Below are positions 18,721 through 28,354 of a stretch of 64,000 nucleotides of DNA, piece by piece. The notes beneath the pieces are model-generated. The model ran no database searches. It was given only the letters and a program-made list of their open reading frames with translations, and was not told where the DNA came from. The number at the start of each line of letters is the position of its first letter. The first letter of the stretch is position 1. The translations under genes were made by a program, and so were the position numbers. Source of the DNA: Craspedostauros australis (taxonomy: Eukaryota; Bacillariophyta; Bacillariophyceae; Mastogloiales; Achnanthaceae); assembly GCA_026770025.1 (NCBI GenBank), contig JAMXDE010000035.1, positions 124,001 through 188,000 of the forward strand, written 5' to 3'.

Positions 18721-21589
18721 TTAGAACAAAGCGTGCATCAATCCAAACCCAGCCCATTTCTCGTCAGCTGACTTCTCGGCCTTCTTTGACGACGTCTTGA
18801 ACATGAAATCATACGCCAGCACGGTCATGAAGGCGTTCTGCGTCGGCGTTGCAGCCAGACCATTCCCGCCCTCCACACTCTCATCGTATTATGACAGCTA
18901 TTGCTTTCCCTGAACCAGGCTCCACAGCTTCTTCACCATCTTGCGCGTATGCGCTGGGTGTATCCGATCATCGTTCGTGCGGCAGAGAATAGGATTGGTG
19001 GAGATTTTTGATCCTATTTGATGTTGTGATACAGCGAGGTCTACCCCATGAACATCTCCAATCGGACGTCTCCGGATCACCAAATTCGCTCGTCCAACCG
19101 GGTGTGCCATCCGACTGAGATCTCTGGACCGCTTCATGTCATGGATCGACTGTGCAATGCACTGGCCGAACAGTTCAGGAGCATCACGAAAGCATCCGCA
19201 CCACCAATCCTCCGCCGGATCCGCCGCGGATGGCCAATGTTTTGGCTTTTCATTTTTTCGACCAAATCAAATCCTCAGCAACTGCGATGAAGTCTTCGGG
19301 TGGTTTGGTGCGCTTTTCGCGCACCGCACCCTCCAGCGAGACGATATTGCAGCAATTCAGACACATGGTTGGAGTGGAGTCCATCATTCGGGATGAGAGT
19401 GTGTGCGAGCAGTACCACAGAATGGGCGCAGTTTGTATCATATCATGCCATGCCAACCAATCGGACATTGATTCAATTGTGAGTATGACATGAAGTGAAG
19501 TGAGAATACAAATGGAAAAGAATGAAGGAGTGAATGACAGGTGTTCCCACAAGCTCCGAAAGTCGTACTCCTCCAATGCGCCTATTGTGTGCATGCTTTC
19601 CATTCCTGATTTTTGTCTGCTCTGCGCCGCGCACATGTCATGCACAGCTGCGCGAGTGAACAACACAACCATACACAGCAGCAACAACATCGACAATAAT
19701 TGGCACTCACCTGATGCCAGCTGGGACCAAATTCTTCATCACCACGCACGTTGGCTTCCGCGCAGACGCCGCCACATTCCAACCATGCCAGACCTGTTGC
19801 GGGGTGTAATGCAGACCGAAACGACCTCAAAGGCACCGTAGGCGTAGAGCAAGGTGGGTCCGCTTGTTCGTGGGGACGCCTCTTCGACATCATGAAGTGC
19901 AGAGCATCGGTGCTGTCTTTGCTTTCTGCGATGCATTGCATGACGTCCAAACCTTTCGAATCGAAATGACTTGGTAGCAATTGCAGCTTGCTGCCAAGGT
20001 GGACCTCTGGATCAACCCGCTTCATCATCTTCTCGTCTTCGCCATCAAACACGGATGCATCGCCGAGCCACAGCATGGTTGGTTCTGTGTAGCTGGTGGT
20101 CGTGATCCAGAATCGATCGCTCTCATAGGGATGCGCAGATCGAACGCTGGCGGAGGCGATTCGGGGTCGCTTGTCGACTCCCACCAAACGCAGCTTGTTA
20201 GCCTCCTCCTCCAATTGATAGAACTCCAGCTTCGATCTGACGTTACCAATGAGCAAGAGGATGAGGTGGTTCTTTGTGATGGTGTAGTTTTTCGGAGGAG
20301 GCAGCCGGAGGTTTTGAAGAGGGTATGATATATCCAATCGTCCGGACCATACTGACGAATTTGTGCGCATTGACGTAGATGATGGATCCAGCCTTGAATT
20401 CCTTGGCACCCTCAGGTGACCAGTTGGATTGCAAAGGGATCATGAGAACGGTGCCACCGAAATCGATATCCGAATCTTCTGGTGCAAGCAACGGTTTGAA
20501 ATCCGGCGGATCTCCTGTCTCGATTCTGGTATGTTGTCTGGGCGGCAGCATGTGCTTGTACTTGACCTCCGTATCCAGAATTTGGTGATCTGGTGAGTGA
20601 TGGCCCTCGTGCGGATTTTGTAAATGCCCCTGCCACGCACCCTCTGATCGTCGACGTTGGCTGAGACTGCGATGTGAGACTTTTCACCTTCGAAGACCAC
20701 GAGCGCCGATGCCAGACCTGTGCCTCTGACCCACTCGCGGATCGTCCTGGGGCATCCCGCCCTCATGAGAGACGAAGAACCAAATCCGCCCCGACCAGGA
20801 GGATGTTCCTTGTTTTGTAGCAGGCTCTGGTCTTATCCTCTGGTATTGAGAATGGCCTGTCGGTGACGAATGCGGATTTGACGAGATCGAATTCCCTAAC
20901 GACGACGGAGTCCGTGCTGCCCCGCGACAAACTGAGAAGTGCACGGGTGATGAGCTTGCCGTCTTGCGACATTGGATCTCTCGCTCTGGGCAGCACCCAA
21001 CTTCCCTTCCATGTCCATGGCATCTTCTCCTTTCTGGCAGGGTTGTCCAGATCCAGCACCTTGATCCATTTGGGGTTGCTGGTCTGTTACGACGCCAACG
21101 TCGTTTGCGCCAGATGCCTTTTTCGATTCTGCAGTGTTTGGAGTGTGGACAATGTCGATGTGGATGCAGGATTGTTGGTTGGAAGGATGACGCGAACAGT
21201 GAAGCAAGACAACAGAATATGAGAATAATATGTGAGAATAGAATGCAATGTTGTTCTGTGTGTGAGGAGCGCGATGCATACCATGGAATACTTGCAGAGC
21301 TTCTTCAGCTCATTCGTGCAGTGTATTGTGCATTGCGCATTGTACCTACCTTGGAATCCTTCCACAGATTGAAGAGCATGCCATTGCTGGCTGCATCCAT
21401 CCCCATCTTGCTGACGAAGGGTATGGTGTCATTCGCCTCACGGACGTCCACGATGCTTTTGTCGGATCTGGTCTTGGGCTTCGTAAGACTGCCGAGCGTG
21501 TTGAGGCACATGTCGTTGGCCCTGGAGCCAAAGCTCATGGAAGATTTGCTGTCCACATCCTCCAACGAGGCGTAGGAATCGTCCGCCAT
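18721..21589 (-). pseudogene. prolyl oligopeptidase (S9A) pseudogene
   Basis: On the minus strand, pieces of a serine peptidase of the prolyl oligopeptidase family appear in the right order but in shifting frames. The N-terminal ASLEDVDS block is near 21570 and the propeller segments LLSLSRG and CPRTIREWVRGT at 20.7-20.95 kb. TLLYAYGAFE is near 19840, WLECGGVC and GPSWHQ near 19730-19780. The nucleophile block RGGSGGG is near 19220 and the His-containing DDRIHPAHTRKM near 18950. Family-like ends lie at both termini (ATG 21589, stop 18721). Two GT-AG introns seem real: donor AAG/GTAGGT at 21349, and CAG/GTGAGT to AG at 19710-19331. At least five small frameshifts, one after SKK near 19280 in an A-run, make it non-functional unless the assembly is wrong. 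Confidence 0.8.
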
Positions 21590-22290
21590 GTTGCTTCTCT
21601 TTGCGTCGTGATGCGCTATGATGCGTTGTGATGCGTTGGAATTGTCACGGTCGCACAAGCAGGAATGAGTGGCCGTAACGGTACAACCCACCAACTGAAC
21701 ACGAGCGGCGATCGGTCAATTGATCGACGCAATGAGAGATGCCAGTTGAGATTGGGATGAAGCACTTCAGAAGATGAACGTGCTTGTGCATGATGCTCTT
21801 GGTTGAAAAAAGACGATGGCGAGCGAGTATGGTACTCGTGCGGTTGCCAAGCGATGCCGATGGAAATGGAAATGGCAACGGCGATGATGCGAAGCCACGC
21901 GACGCGATGTTTCCCACCAGTCAACACAGGGCCCCTTTCGTCTCTTGTGTTGACTTGTTTCTTGTCTTTGTTTGTCCAAGTCTGTCTCTTTGGATGGCTC
22001 GTGCGTTGAGATTCTCGACGAAGCCTTCACGCCAAGGCGCCAGGTTTTACTCAGCAGATATGACGTCTGTCCGGATACCAAGGTCACAATCGACAATAAT
22101 CATTACTTTTCATTGGCGCCAAAGAGTTCAAAGGACGGTCTGGACGATACCTTCGATGAAACAAACTGTAAAAATTGTGAAATCGAATCAAAAACGCCGG
22201 AACGGCGGCCGTTGAAATGGATCGAAACAGTGCGGGAAGCAAAAAAGTGGGAGAAAAGCAAGAGTTCGCGACAAGGGCAACACCAGAGCG

Positions 22291-22580
22291 ACGGAGGAGG
22301 TAACTGTGTGCAGATGACGTTGTTCAGACAGAGTCATCAGGTTGCTCAGGGTTAGAGTTAGGGCTGGGGTTCTGGCTTGGGGTAGGGTTAGGGTTAGGGT
22401 TAGGGTTTGGGAGGTGGGAAGCAGTTGCTCAGGGCTAGAGTTAGGGTTAGGGTTCCGGCTGGGGTTTCGGCAACTTGGGAGAGACGAGGGAGGCAACTGC
22501 GTGTGGCTGACAGTACTCAGACAGAGCCATGAAGTTACTCAATGTCAGGGTTAGGGATGGGGTTAGGGGGCCAGAGGGTC
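22291..22580 (+). repeat. degenerate TTAGGG (telomere-like) repeats within a ~190-bp duplication
   Basis: GGGTTA units occur in short perfect runs (about 22381-22407) and as degenerate copies. They lie in two related segments that begin GGAGGTAACTGTGTG (near 22297) and GGAGGCAACTGCGTG (near 22489). Between them the order of sequence is the same, so a ~190-bp unit has been duplicated. TTAGGG is the common telomere repeat of stramenopiles; this is an interstitial copy close to the right inverted repeat of the putative large element. Confidence 0.75.
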
Positions 22581-23080
22581 AAGACTTGGATTAGATGTGT
22601 GGGTTGGGGTTGCCACTGCCTACAGGACTGTGGCGAGGGTGCTGTCCATTTCCATCTTGGCACCAGCAATTCACATCGTCCAATTCAGCGCTGCGCAACT
22701 TGCATCGTATGCGTCTTGTGCATTGCAGCCAGTGCATCCCCCTTGCTACCACTCTGACATAACAGACAGGAGTAAGAGGAACAAGGACCGTGCCTACCAT
22801 CCTGGTTGACGGCCCATGGCACATCGCCCTGCATCACATTACATCACAATACATCACATCACTCTCCACACAACAAGAGTTTTGTGTCCACACCAACGAT
22901 TCTGTGTGAGCACAAGGTAGAGTCACTCTCCGGAAATTCAAGAATCGCGAACAAAGCCCAAACGATGGAAGAAAAAAGAACGTTTTGGGACGAATGACCA
23001 CTGCGACTCTATTGAAGCGCCAATGAGCACTGTTGCGTCTGTGCGTTATTCACCTAATAGGTAGATTCGACATGATTTTC

Positions 23081-23229
23081 AACCCTCCATAACTTTAAAA
23101 TGATTGGACGGAACAATTCTAGTTCTTGCCATATGATGTATTTGATGTAGGACAAGAGATATACGCAGTTATTTTTAACACAGAAACGACGTTCCCGAGA
23201 AAGGTGTACTATTTTCACTCAGGCGGGTC
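23081..23229 (-). repeat. right copy of ~150-bp inverted repeat
   Basis: Read on the minus strand it starts GACCCGCCTGAGTGAAAATA and ends in a TTTTAAAGTTATGGAGGG-like block. It is the partner of 882-1030. Equal spacing of the conserved blocks shows common descent rather than chance similarity. Confidence 0.75.
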
Positions 23230-23233
23230 ATAA
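23230..23233. repeat. candidate TSD (ATAA), right
   Basis: These four bases match 878-881 and directly abut the right inverted repeat. Confidence 0.4.
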
Positions 23234-23312
23234 TGCAGTGCGCTTACTCTACATACGGGCAGCTGGTGTGGGTGCCTGGACGTCACAACTCCAACAAAAA
23301 CTGTCACAACTC

Positions 23313-23315
23313 CAG
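23313..23315. repeat. Harbinger TSD, left (CAG)
   Basis: CAG directly precedes the CAAGGCACGGG terminus, and CAG directly follows the other terminus at 30769-30771. Confidence 0.7.
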
Positions 23316-23349
23316 CAAGGCACGGGAATTTCGTTGAAACTGGTACTCA
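23316..23349 (+). repeat. Harbinger left TIR
   Basis: About 34 bp are matched by the reverse complement of 30735-30768, with three or four differences. The TIR includes CGTTGAAACT, the inverse of the array motif AGTTTCAACG. About 85 bp further in, ATATACGTTATGACGGTTAT (23451-23470) has an imperfect inverted partner near 30624-30650. Confidence 0.85.
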
Positions 23350-23482
23350 GAGACAAACCAGCAGTCCCGGATGCAATCGTGCGTCACCGGACACATGCTC
23401 GTGCCGATTCGGCCACACGAACAACAATGAAGGTGTCATACAAACGTTAAATATACGTTATGACGGTTATTTAGCGACCAAC

Positions 23483-23652
23483 TAGTTTCAACGATTCTCT
23501 ATTAGTTTCAACAAGTCGGGGTTAGTTTCAACGGTTCTTGATTAGTTTCAACAAGTCGGCGTTAGTTTCAACGGTTCTTGATTAGTTTCAACAAGTTGGT
23601 GTTAGTTTCAACGGTTCTTGATTAGTTTCAACAAGTCAGCGATAGTTTCAAC
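23483..23652 (+). repeat. left 20-bp array: 9 x TAGTTTCAAC
   Basis: TAGTTTCAAC starts at 23483 and at every 20th base up to 23643, without exception. The ten bases between copies alternate mainly between AAGTCGG(C/G)GT-like and GGTTCTTGAT-like spacers, so an older 40-bp unit is visible. The regular spacing close to two helical turns suggests a protein-binding array. Confidence 0.92.
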
Positions 23653-25206
23653 AGTTGCACAGTAGTGATTGACTCGTGTTTAGATGATCCTGAGAGCATC
23701 GGTTGGTTGCGGGCCAATCCGTGGCAAGTGACATCACTGGTTTTGGCTTTCGTCCGCATCCTGATGCCAAGAAAAGACGGTCACCAAGACACCCAACACA
23801 ACAACACGACAATGGGGAAACAAAACAGCACTCTGTGAGAACCGCCAAATGCCATGTACGGCATTGCAACAACCATCAGCCCAATTCCAGATCCAAGCAT
23901 GTCAACGGAACCGCCATGGAAAGTTTGGTGGATGGGCAAGGGGGCGCTGTCAGAGCGGCTCATCTGCGACAGCGGGAGCGAAAACAGCGAATGGCACAAA
24001 AAGGTGGCAAATTTCCACGTTGGGTTCAGGCTATGTGTGGGAGATACAAGCCATTCCAACAACCATGGATAGGCCAATCGCATTGAAGAGATCAAGAAGA
24101 AGCCTCCTGCGAAGTTCGAGTTGGAAAGACTGCCTGGAACATTTGGACGGACAGGATCAAGTGGAGGGCAATCGATGTTCGAGAGGTGGCATTGCATGCA
24201 TCACCTGGCTTTGCTGGTGTGGTGGCGCATGTGAACATCCATCACATTGCCAAACGACCCATATAAGATGTCTTCATCATCAAGTCGGGAATGGGGTGGA
24301 GAAGTGGGGATTGGTTCGATTGAGTGGGAGAGGTGGAAATCAAGAAAATGTGGCAGCCGCATTTTTGAGACAAAGAAAACTGGCCATGGTGCCAGTGTTG
24401 GGATGAATTGAAATGCAGAGATACATCCTGAGGCATTGGAGGATGAATCAACATGCCCTCAATGAATCAGGGATCGAGGTATGATGCGTGGAGGAACAGA
24501 GATGGTTGTGAACAGGAGGTATGATTGGATGAAGCAGCTGCGTGAAGATCGACCCTCATTGTCAAGGTGTTGGTTTTCAGCAGTGGGCTGACAATGCGCA
24601 TTGAAGGGAGATACAATGGCGCATGCTTGCCAGGGATGGATACATATGGGGTATATGGAGACAATGAGGTGTGCAGGTGGACGAAACAAGACGTTCATGG
24701 GCATCGTCTTGGATGGCAAAGCGACGGCAGCATGGTCCCATCCAGAATTTTGCGCCACACACAATCGCACGTTGGCAACAAAAATGATGTTAAATTTGAA
24801 GTCAATTTAAATTTAAGTTCAATATTCTTATTCGCAACCAACAAGTTGTTCACATGGTACACTTAGCTTTAATTGTAGATGATGTGGTGTTGCGATATAG
24901 CATCATAAGCGTTTTTGGGATGGATTGCAATTTTGCTCCAGACTGGGCTACGCAACACGACAAATCTCACACTGGAGATCCAAAAACTCTACAACTCGTG
25001 CTATCGGTTTGTCAAGTGAGTGTGGTGCATCGCACGCCAAGATCTGCACAGAGACGGACACTGCAGCACACACACAACAAGAACCAGCAATCATATCTGA
25101 AACCAAATACATTGAAGATGATTGATAGCTAATTACATGCAGAGTGTTGATTTCCTACTATTGTTAATTTTCTCCGGGTGTGATAGTGATCGTGAGCGCA
25201 ATGGCC
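23653..25206. other. Harbinger interior without an intact gene
   Basis: Several short plus-strand ORFs overlap here (23703-24086, 23849-24406, 24567-24866). Fragments such as one encoding EEIKKKPPAKFELERLPG (about 24083-24140) read like former coding sequence, but each ends at nearby stops. I take this as remnants of a further element gene, with low certainty. An AT-rich patch lies at 24780-24840. Confidence 0.35.
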
Positions 25207-25683
25207 TCACTTCTTGGACGTCTTCCTGTTGTTCTTTCGCTGCTGCCAGTAGAGTGATTCATACTTCGATCTCTTTGCTGCGTGAAAGTGCTTTCGAAAC
25301 TGATCGATCGGAAAGACCTGATTGCAATTTCGCAGGTTGTGGACCTGCTTTGATGAGAGGCATTTCACAGCATCATCTTGCATGTCTTGCTTCAGCATTC
25401 GCTGTGCTTCCGATCCATCCCATCGCAGCTTTGATGCACGAGGTGTTGAGATGTGCATCCGTTCAAATGCTGCAAGTGCTTCATCAGCTTTGTTTGCTTC
25501 TTCTTCGTACTTCCTCCATTTCTTTCTTAGTCGATTGAGATTGTTCCGAAAGTTGGTGTACTTGATGCTGCCAAACTCAACCCTCCCTTCGTATATCTGC
25601 TTGGGAGTCATCTCTGGTGTGATGGCTCCCATCTTCAGGTCCTTCTCCAGCACTGCTTTTGCGTCGGCCCATTTCATGGGCAT
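25207..25683 (-). CDS. Harbinger-associated protein with a duplicated ~55-residue domain (158 aa)
   Basis: I do not recognise a named family. The protein is two tandem versions of one module. Copy 1 (about residues 4-58) has KWADAKAVLEKDL, KQIYEGR and a later FR. Copy 2 (about 86-145) has RWDGSEAQRMLKQDM, KQVHNLR and FRKH. The shared pattern is W, then A-K/Q, L..D, KQ-[IV]-[YH]..R and FR. The pattern looks helical and basic, and a DNA-binding role is plausible because Harbinger elements usually carry a second, Myb-like DNA-binding protein; that is an inference. Minus-strand ORFs just upstream (25702-26000) with CKCG and CFQC pairs could be a 5' exon. The start at 25683 is the first in-frame Met. 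Confidence 0.65.
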   Translation of the reverse strand: MPMKWADAKAVLEKDLKMGAITPEMTPKQIYEGRVEFGSIKYTNFRNNLNRLRKKWRKYEEEANKADEALAAFERMHISTPRASKLRWDGSEAQRMLKQDMQDDAVKCLSSKQVHNLRNCNQVFPIDQFRKHFHAAKRSKYESLYWQQRKNNRKTSKK

Positions 25684-26393
25684 CCTGTCTTGCGATGATG
25701 ATCACCAGGCTTTCACGATGAGGGTTGCGATGGTGGCTGTGCCAAGAAGAGACGATGTATGTGATGATGGTCTTGCTGCGGTGTCAATGGACTTGCATTG
25801 AAAACACTCGATGTCACCAATTTGGATACCATGGATGCGCACCATGCCATTCGATGTAGTTTGCTGGCGTTGTTGCAATGGTGCCCTGGGTGCACCTTCT
25901 GCTGTTGCTGCCAAGGTACTGGTATCAAGATTGTTGCTTCATCTGGTACCTTTCCGTGCAACATACCGTTTATCCTGTACCCGCATTTGCACATGACCAT
26001 GGTGCTGTTTCCGTGTGTGTCCGTTGCTGACCATGTCCTTGCACATGGTGCTGTTGCATTTCAATCTCCTGGCTTGTGTTGCTCATCCGGTTGTTCGAAT
26101 TACAGTTGGCCTTGCTTTCTCCAAGTTGGTGGGACCACATTCGTATTATACTTGGCACTGTCATTGTTTGTGTAGGTATGGTCTTGTGTGAAGTGATCAT
26201 CATCAGCACACAGAGAAATCTCTTCCTCTCTTCCTCGTGTCATTGCGTGCTCTTCTGTGGGTGGTGTCGGTGTTTGAATGGCAGCCAAAATTGGACTCTG
26301 CCGAACCATCACAAAACCCACCAGCAGAGAAATTCAGGAGCCAATCAAGAGAACGCATTCGGCACCACACTCTGCGCCACACTCCAGCACACG

Positions 26394-27506
26394 ATGGAAC
26401 AGATTACTTCTCCCGCGCCGCGGTCCGCCCGCCAAAAAACTCCCAGCCGTTCAAATAAGAAGTCGGTGACTCGTGAAGTCGATCTCTCTGTGTTGGATTT
26501 TTTGCTCGGAGCAAGTCGCTTGGACACATTCAAAGCTCACTGTGACGACAATCAGCACATCCATGGCAAGCGCAATTCTGATCTGCGCGAAGCCAGCCGC
26601 CAACGAATGTACTACCTCAGAAGACGGCTGGACCGAGCTGGCCTTTTGGCACTACAGCAAACACACAGAGAGGCCCTTGAGCTGGAGAATGACAGAGGAG
26701 ATCACAAACCAGCCAAGGAGACGATCGACACGCCAACAGTCGCATCAACACCTCCCACTTCCGTGCCAACCGCACCAATATCAACAGTATCGACAACAAC
26801 CTCACCACCACAAAGACGAAGGATCAACTTCAGCTCGTACAAGAACAAGATGGCGAAGAACAGCGATGACACCAGCAACTTCACCAACGAAGATCATGCT
26901 GGGATGGAGTACAAGATAGACCTCGACCGCCCTTTCCAGAATGCCGACAACACGATCATCTATCGTGTCAATGACGTGCTGCTGGATGGCCGCTCCCTGG
27001 ACTGCCTTGTCATCCGCAAGTTCATTCTGGACAAGGATGATGTCACGAAGGTGAAGGCATCCCTGTGCAATGATGGGATCTCTATCAAGATTGAGGAGCC
27101 AAGTGTCCCAGCCGTGATGCTCGAGAGATCCACACAAACAATGTTTCTCACAAAGAAGGGGAACCATGATCCCAACATTGGGAGGGAGAAGAATGCCTTC
27201 AACAAGCTCGTCAACAGAGAGCTCAACAGAGGTGCAGAGACCAAGTACACCTACTTCATCTGCCCTGATGGCATGGTGCTCTCCACCAACTACTTTGGAA
27301 ACGAGCCAGAGCGCCTCGCGAAAACGTACCGACCGATTGCAAAGCATCACATCCACCACAAGAGCCACATGGAATATCAAATTCCAATGAATGTGGTGTA
27401 CTGGAAAGTTGCCATCAAGGGATTCGATGGAAAGGTGGACATCGAGGAAGACCACAGCGAGGGTGAAGACGATTTCTTTGCAATGATGGGCAAAGCTGGT
27501 GCGTAA
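26394..27506 (+). CDS. Harbinger-encoded protein of unknown function (370 aa)
   Basis: The frame is open from 26076, but I choose the ATG at 26394 because the protein becomes polar and basic from there (MEQITSPAPRSARQ). Residues about 30-100 are helical and charged (LDFLLGASRLDTF and REASRQRMYYLRRRLDRAG). A Thr/Pro/Ser-rich linker follows. Residues about 160-350 form a compact region with IIYRVNDVLLDGRSLDCLVIR, FILDKDD and IPMNVVYWKVAIKGFDG. A possible beta-sandwich (HSP20/p23-like) reading is weak. The tail is acidic. It lies on the strand opposite to the transposase and upstream of another plus ORF. Confidence 0.6.
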   Translation: MEQITSPAPRSARQKTPSRSNKKSVTREVDLSVLDFLLGASRLDTFKAHCDDNQHIHGKRNSDLREASRQRMYYLRRRLDRAGLLALQQTHREALELENDRGDHKPAKETIDTPTVASTPPTSVPTAPISTVSTTTSPPQRRRINFSSYKNKMAKNSDDTSNFTNEDHAGMEYKIDLDRPFQNADNTIIYRVNDVLLDGRSLDCLVIRKFILDKDDVTKVKASLCNDGISIKIEEPSVPAVMLERSTQTMFLTKKGNHDPNIGREKNAFNKLVNRELNRGAETKYTYFICPDGMVLSTNYFGNEPERLAKTYRPIAKHHIHHKSHMEYQIPMNVVYWKVAIKGFDGKVDIEEDHSEGEDDFFAMMGKAGA

Positions 27507-27637
27507 AACAAGCATTTGATTCGACCTGATTGACCTGTGCTTTGCTCTACCATTGTAGTAATATCAAATTAGACCGATTACTCACAAACAAACGCCAACT
27601 GCTCTTTCTTCATTGACGTGCACGCACCCAAACTGTC

Positions 27638-28282
27638 ATGATTCACACAGCATCGCTTACTGTCGCCGGTAGTGGCAGGCATGATGCAAATGACAACATG
27701 AGCATGAGCGACGTCTCAAGCTACGCAGAGAGCCCAGAAGACCCTACGCCAAACCAAACCTTCAGCCATGGCGGTGTCATCCATCCAGGTCGTCCGGACC
27801 CAGTCCATAGCAATGATGATGGCATCTATCCAATTTGTCCGGACCCAGTCTATAGCAATGACAATGGCATCCATCCAGCTCCTGCGAATCCGGCTGAAAC
27901 TGTGGAAGGCATCGATGCATTGGACTTGCAATTGCCATTTGCGCCAGCAGATGCTCTGAAGCCCGCTGCGGAAGAACCAGCAGCAGTTAAAATTGCGACA
28001 GTGGCGCCTGCTACTGTTGCTTGCTGTGCCCCTGCAGCTTCGAGCAACCCAACAGACACAATCATGGGCGACGAAGGGCAGCACCTCAAGCGCTCTCATC
28101 CCGTGCTGCGCCACAACAATCTCCCGAAGAAGATGAAGGCTGACAAGCATGAAGAAGACAGCAAGCTTGCATCAATTGATCTTGCATCGATTGATCTTGC
28201 AGTCAACACACGTGTTCCAAGCAGTGACACTGATTCTGAGAGTGTTGACGAGGCACTCGAACTCTTCTATTCCCAGGCATGA
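27638..28282 (+). CDS. small acidic protein with DPVxSND repeats (214 aa), unknown
   Basis: No family is recognised. Residues about 45-85 hold tandem units of about 20 residues (DPVHSNDDGIYP, DPVYSNDNGIHP), visible as a 60-bp repeat at 27781-27885. An Ala/Pro/Val-rich stretch follows, then a KKMKADKHEEDSK segment that could serve as a nuclear localisation signal, and two copies of LASIDLA before an acidic end. It starts about 130 bp after the previous ORF on the same strand and ends 72 bp before the end of the convergent transposase gene. Confidence 0.5.
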   Translation: MIHTASLTVAGSGRHDANDNMSMSDVSSYAESPEDPTPNQTFSHGGVIHPGRPDPVHSNDDGIYPICPDPVYSNDNGIHPAPANPAETVEGIDALDLQLPFAPADALKPAAEEPAAVKIATVAPATVACCAPAASSNPTDTIMGDEGQHLKRSHPVLRHNNLPKKMKADKHEEDSKLASIDLASIDLAVNTRVPSSDTDSESVDEALELFYSQA

Positions 28283-28354
28283 AGCAATCTGTTGCAAACA
28301 TTGAAGTATTCTATAAGTAATCAACTAGTTCCTACTACTCGACTCCCATGTTGT

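Larger units (their letters stand above)
882..23229. mobile_element. putative large TIR DNA transposon (22.3 kb; about 13.8 kb without nested copia)
   Basis: The two ends carry colinear inverted copies of one sequence (882-1030 and 23081-23229). Both begin GACCCGCCTGAG and match at 37 of the first 38 bases. Directly outside both copies is ATAA (878-881 and 23230-23233), a possible 4-bp target-site duplication. Inside lie a DDE-type transposase-like gene (14.6-18.4 kb), a prolyl-oligopeptidase pseudogene, simple repeats and a nested copia element. If the ends belong together this is a large cargo-carrying transposon, now probably immobile because its transposase is frame-broken. The alternative is two independent copies of a short repeat that happen to be inverted; a 4-bp TSD is weak support on its own. 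No superfamily can be assigned with certainty. Confidence 0.45.

Noticed and set aside
20896..21279. 127-codon minus ORF continuing from the peptidase intron region
   Set aside because: It is out of frame with the peptidase blocks, which appear in another frame of the same DNA. It is a shadow created by small indels.
23483..23652. CRISPR-like look of the regularly spaced repeats
   Set aside because: Repeat units are only 10 bp, spacers are similar to each other, the setting is eukaryotic and a matching array exists at the other end of a transposon.
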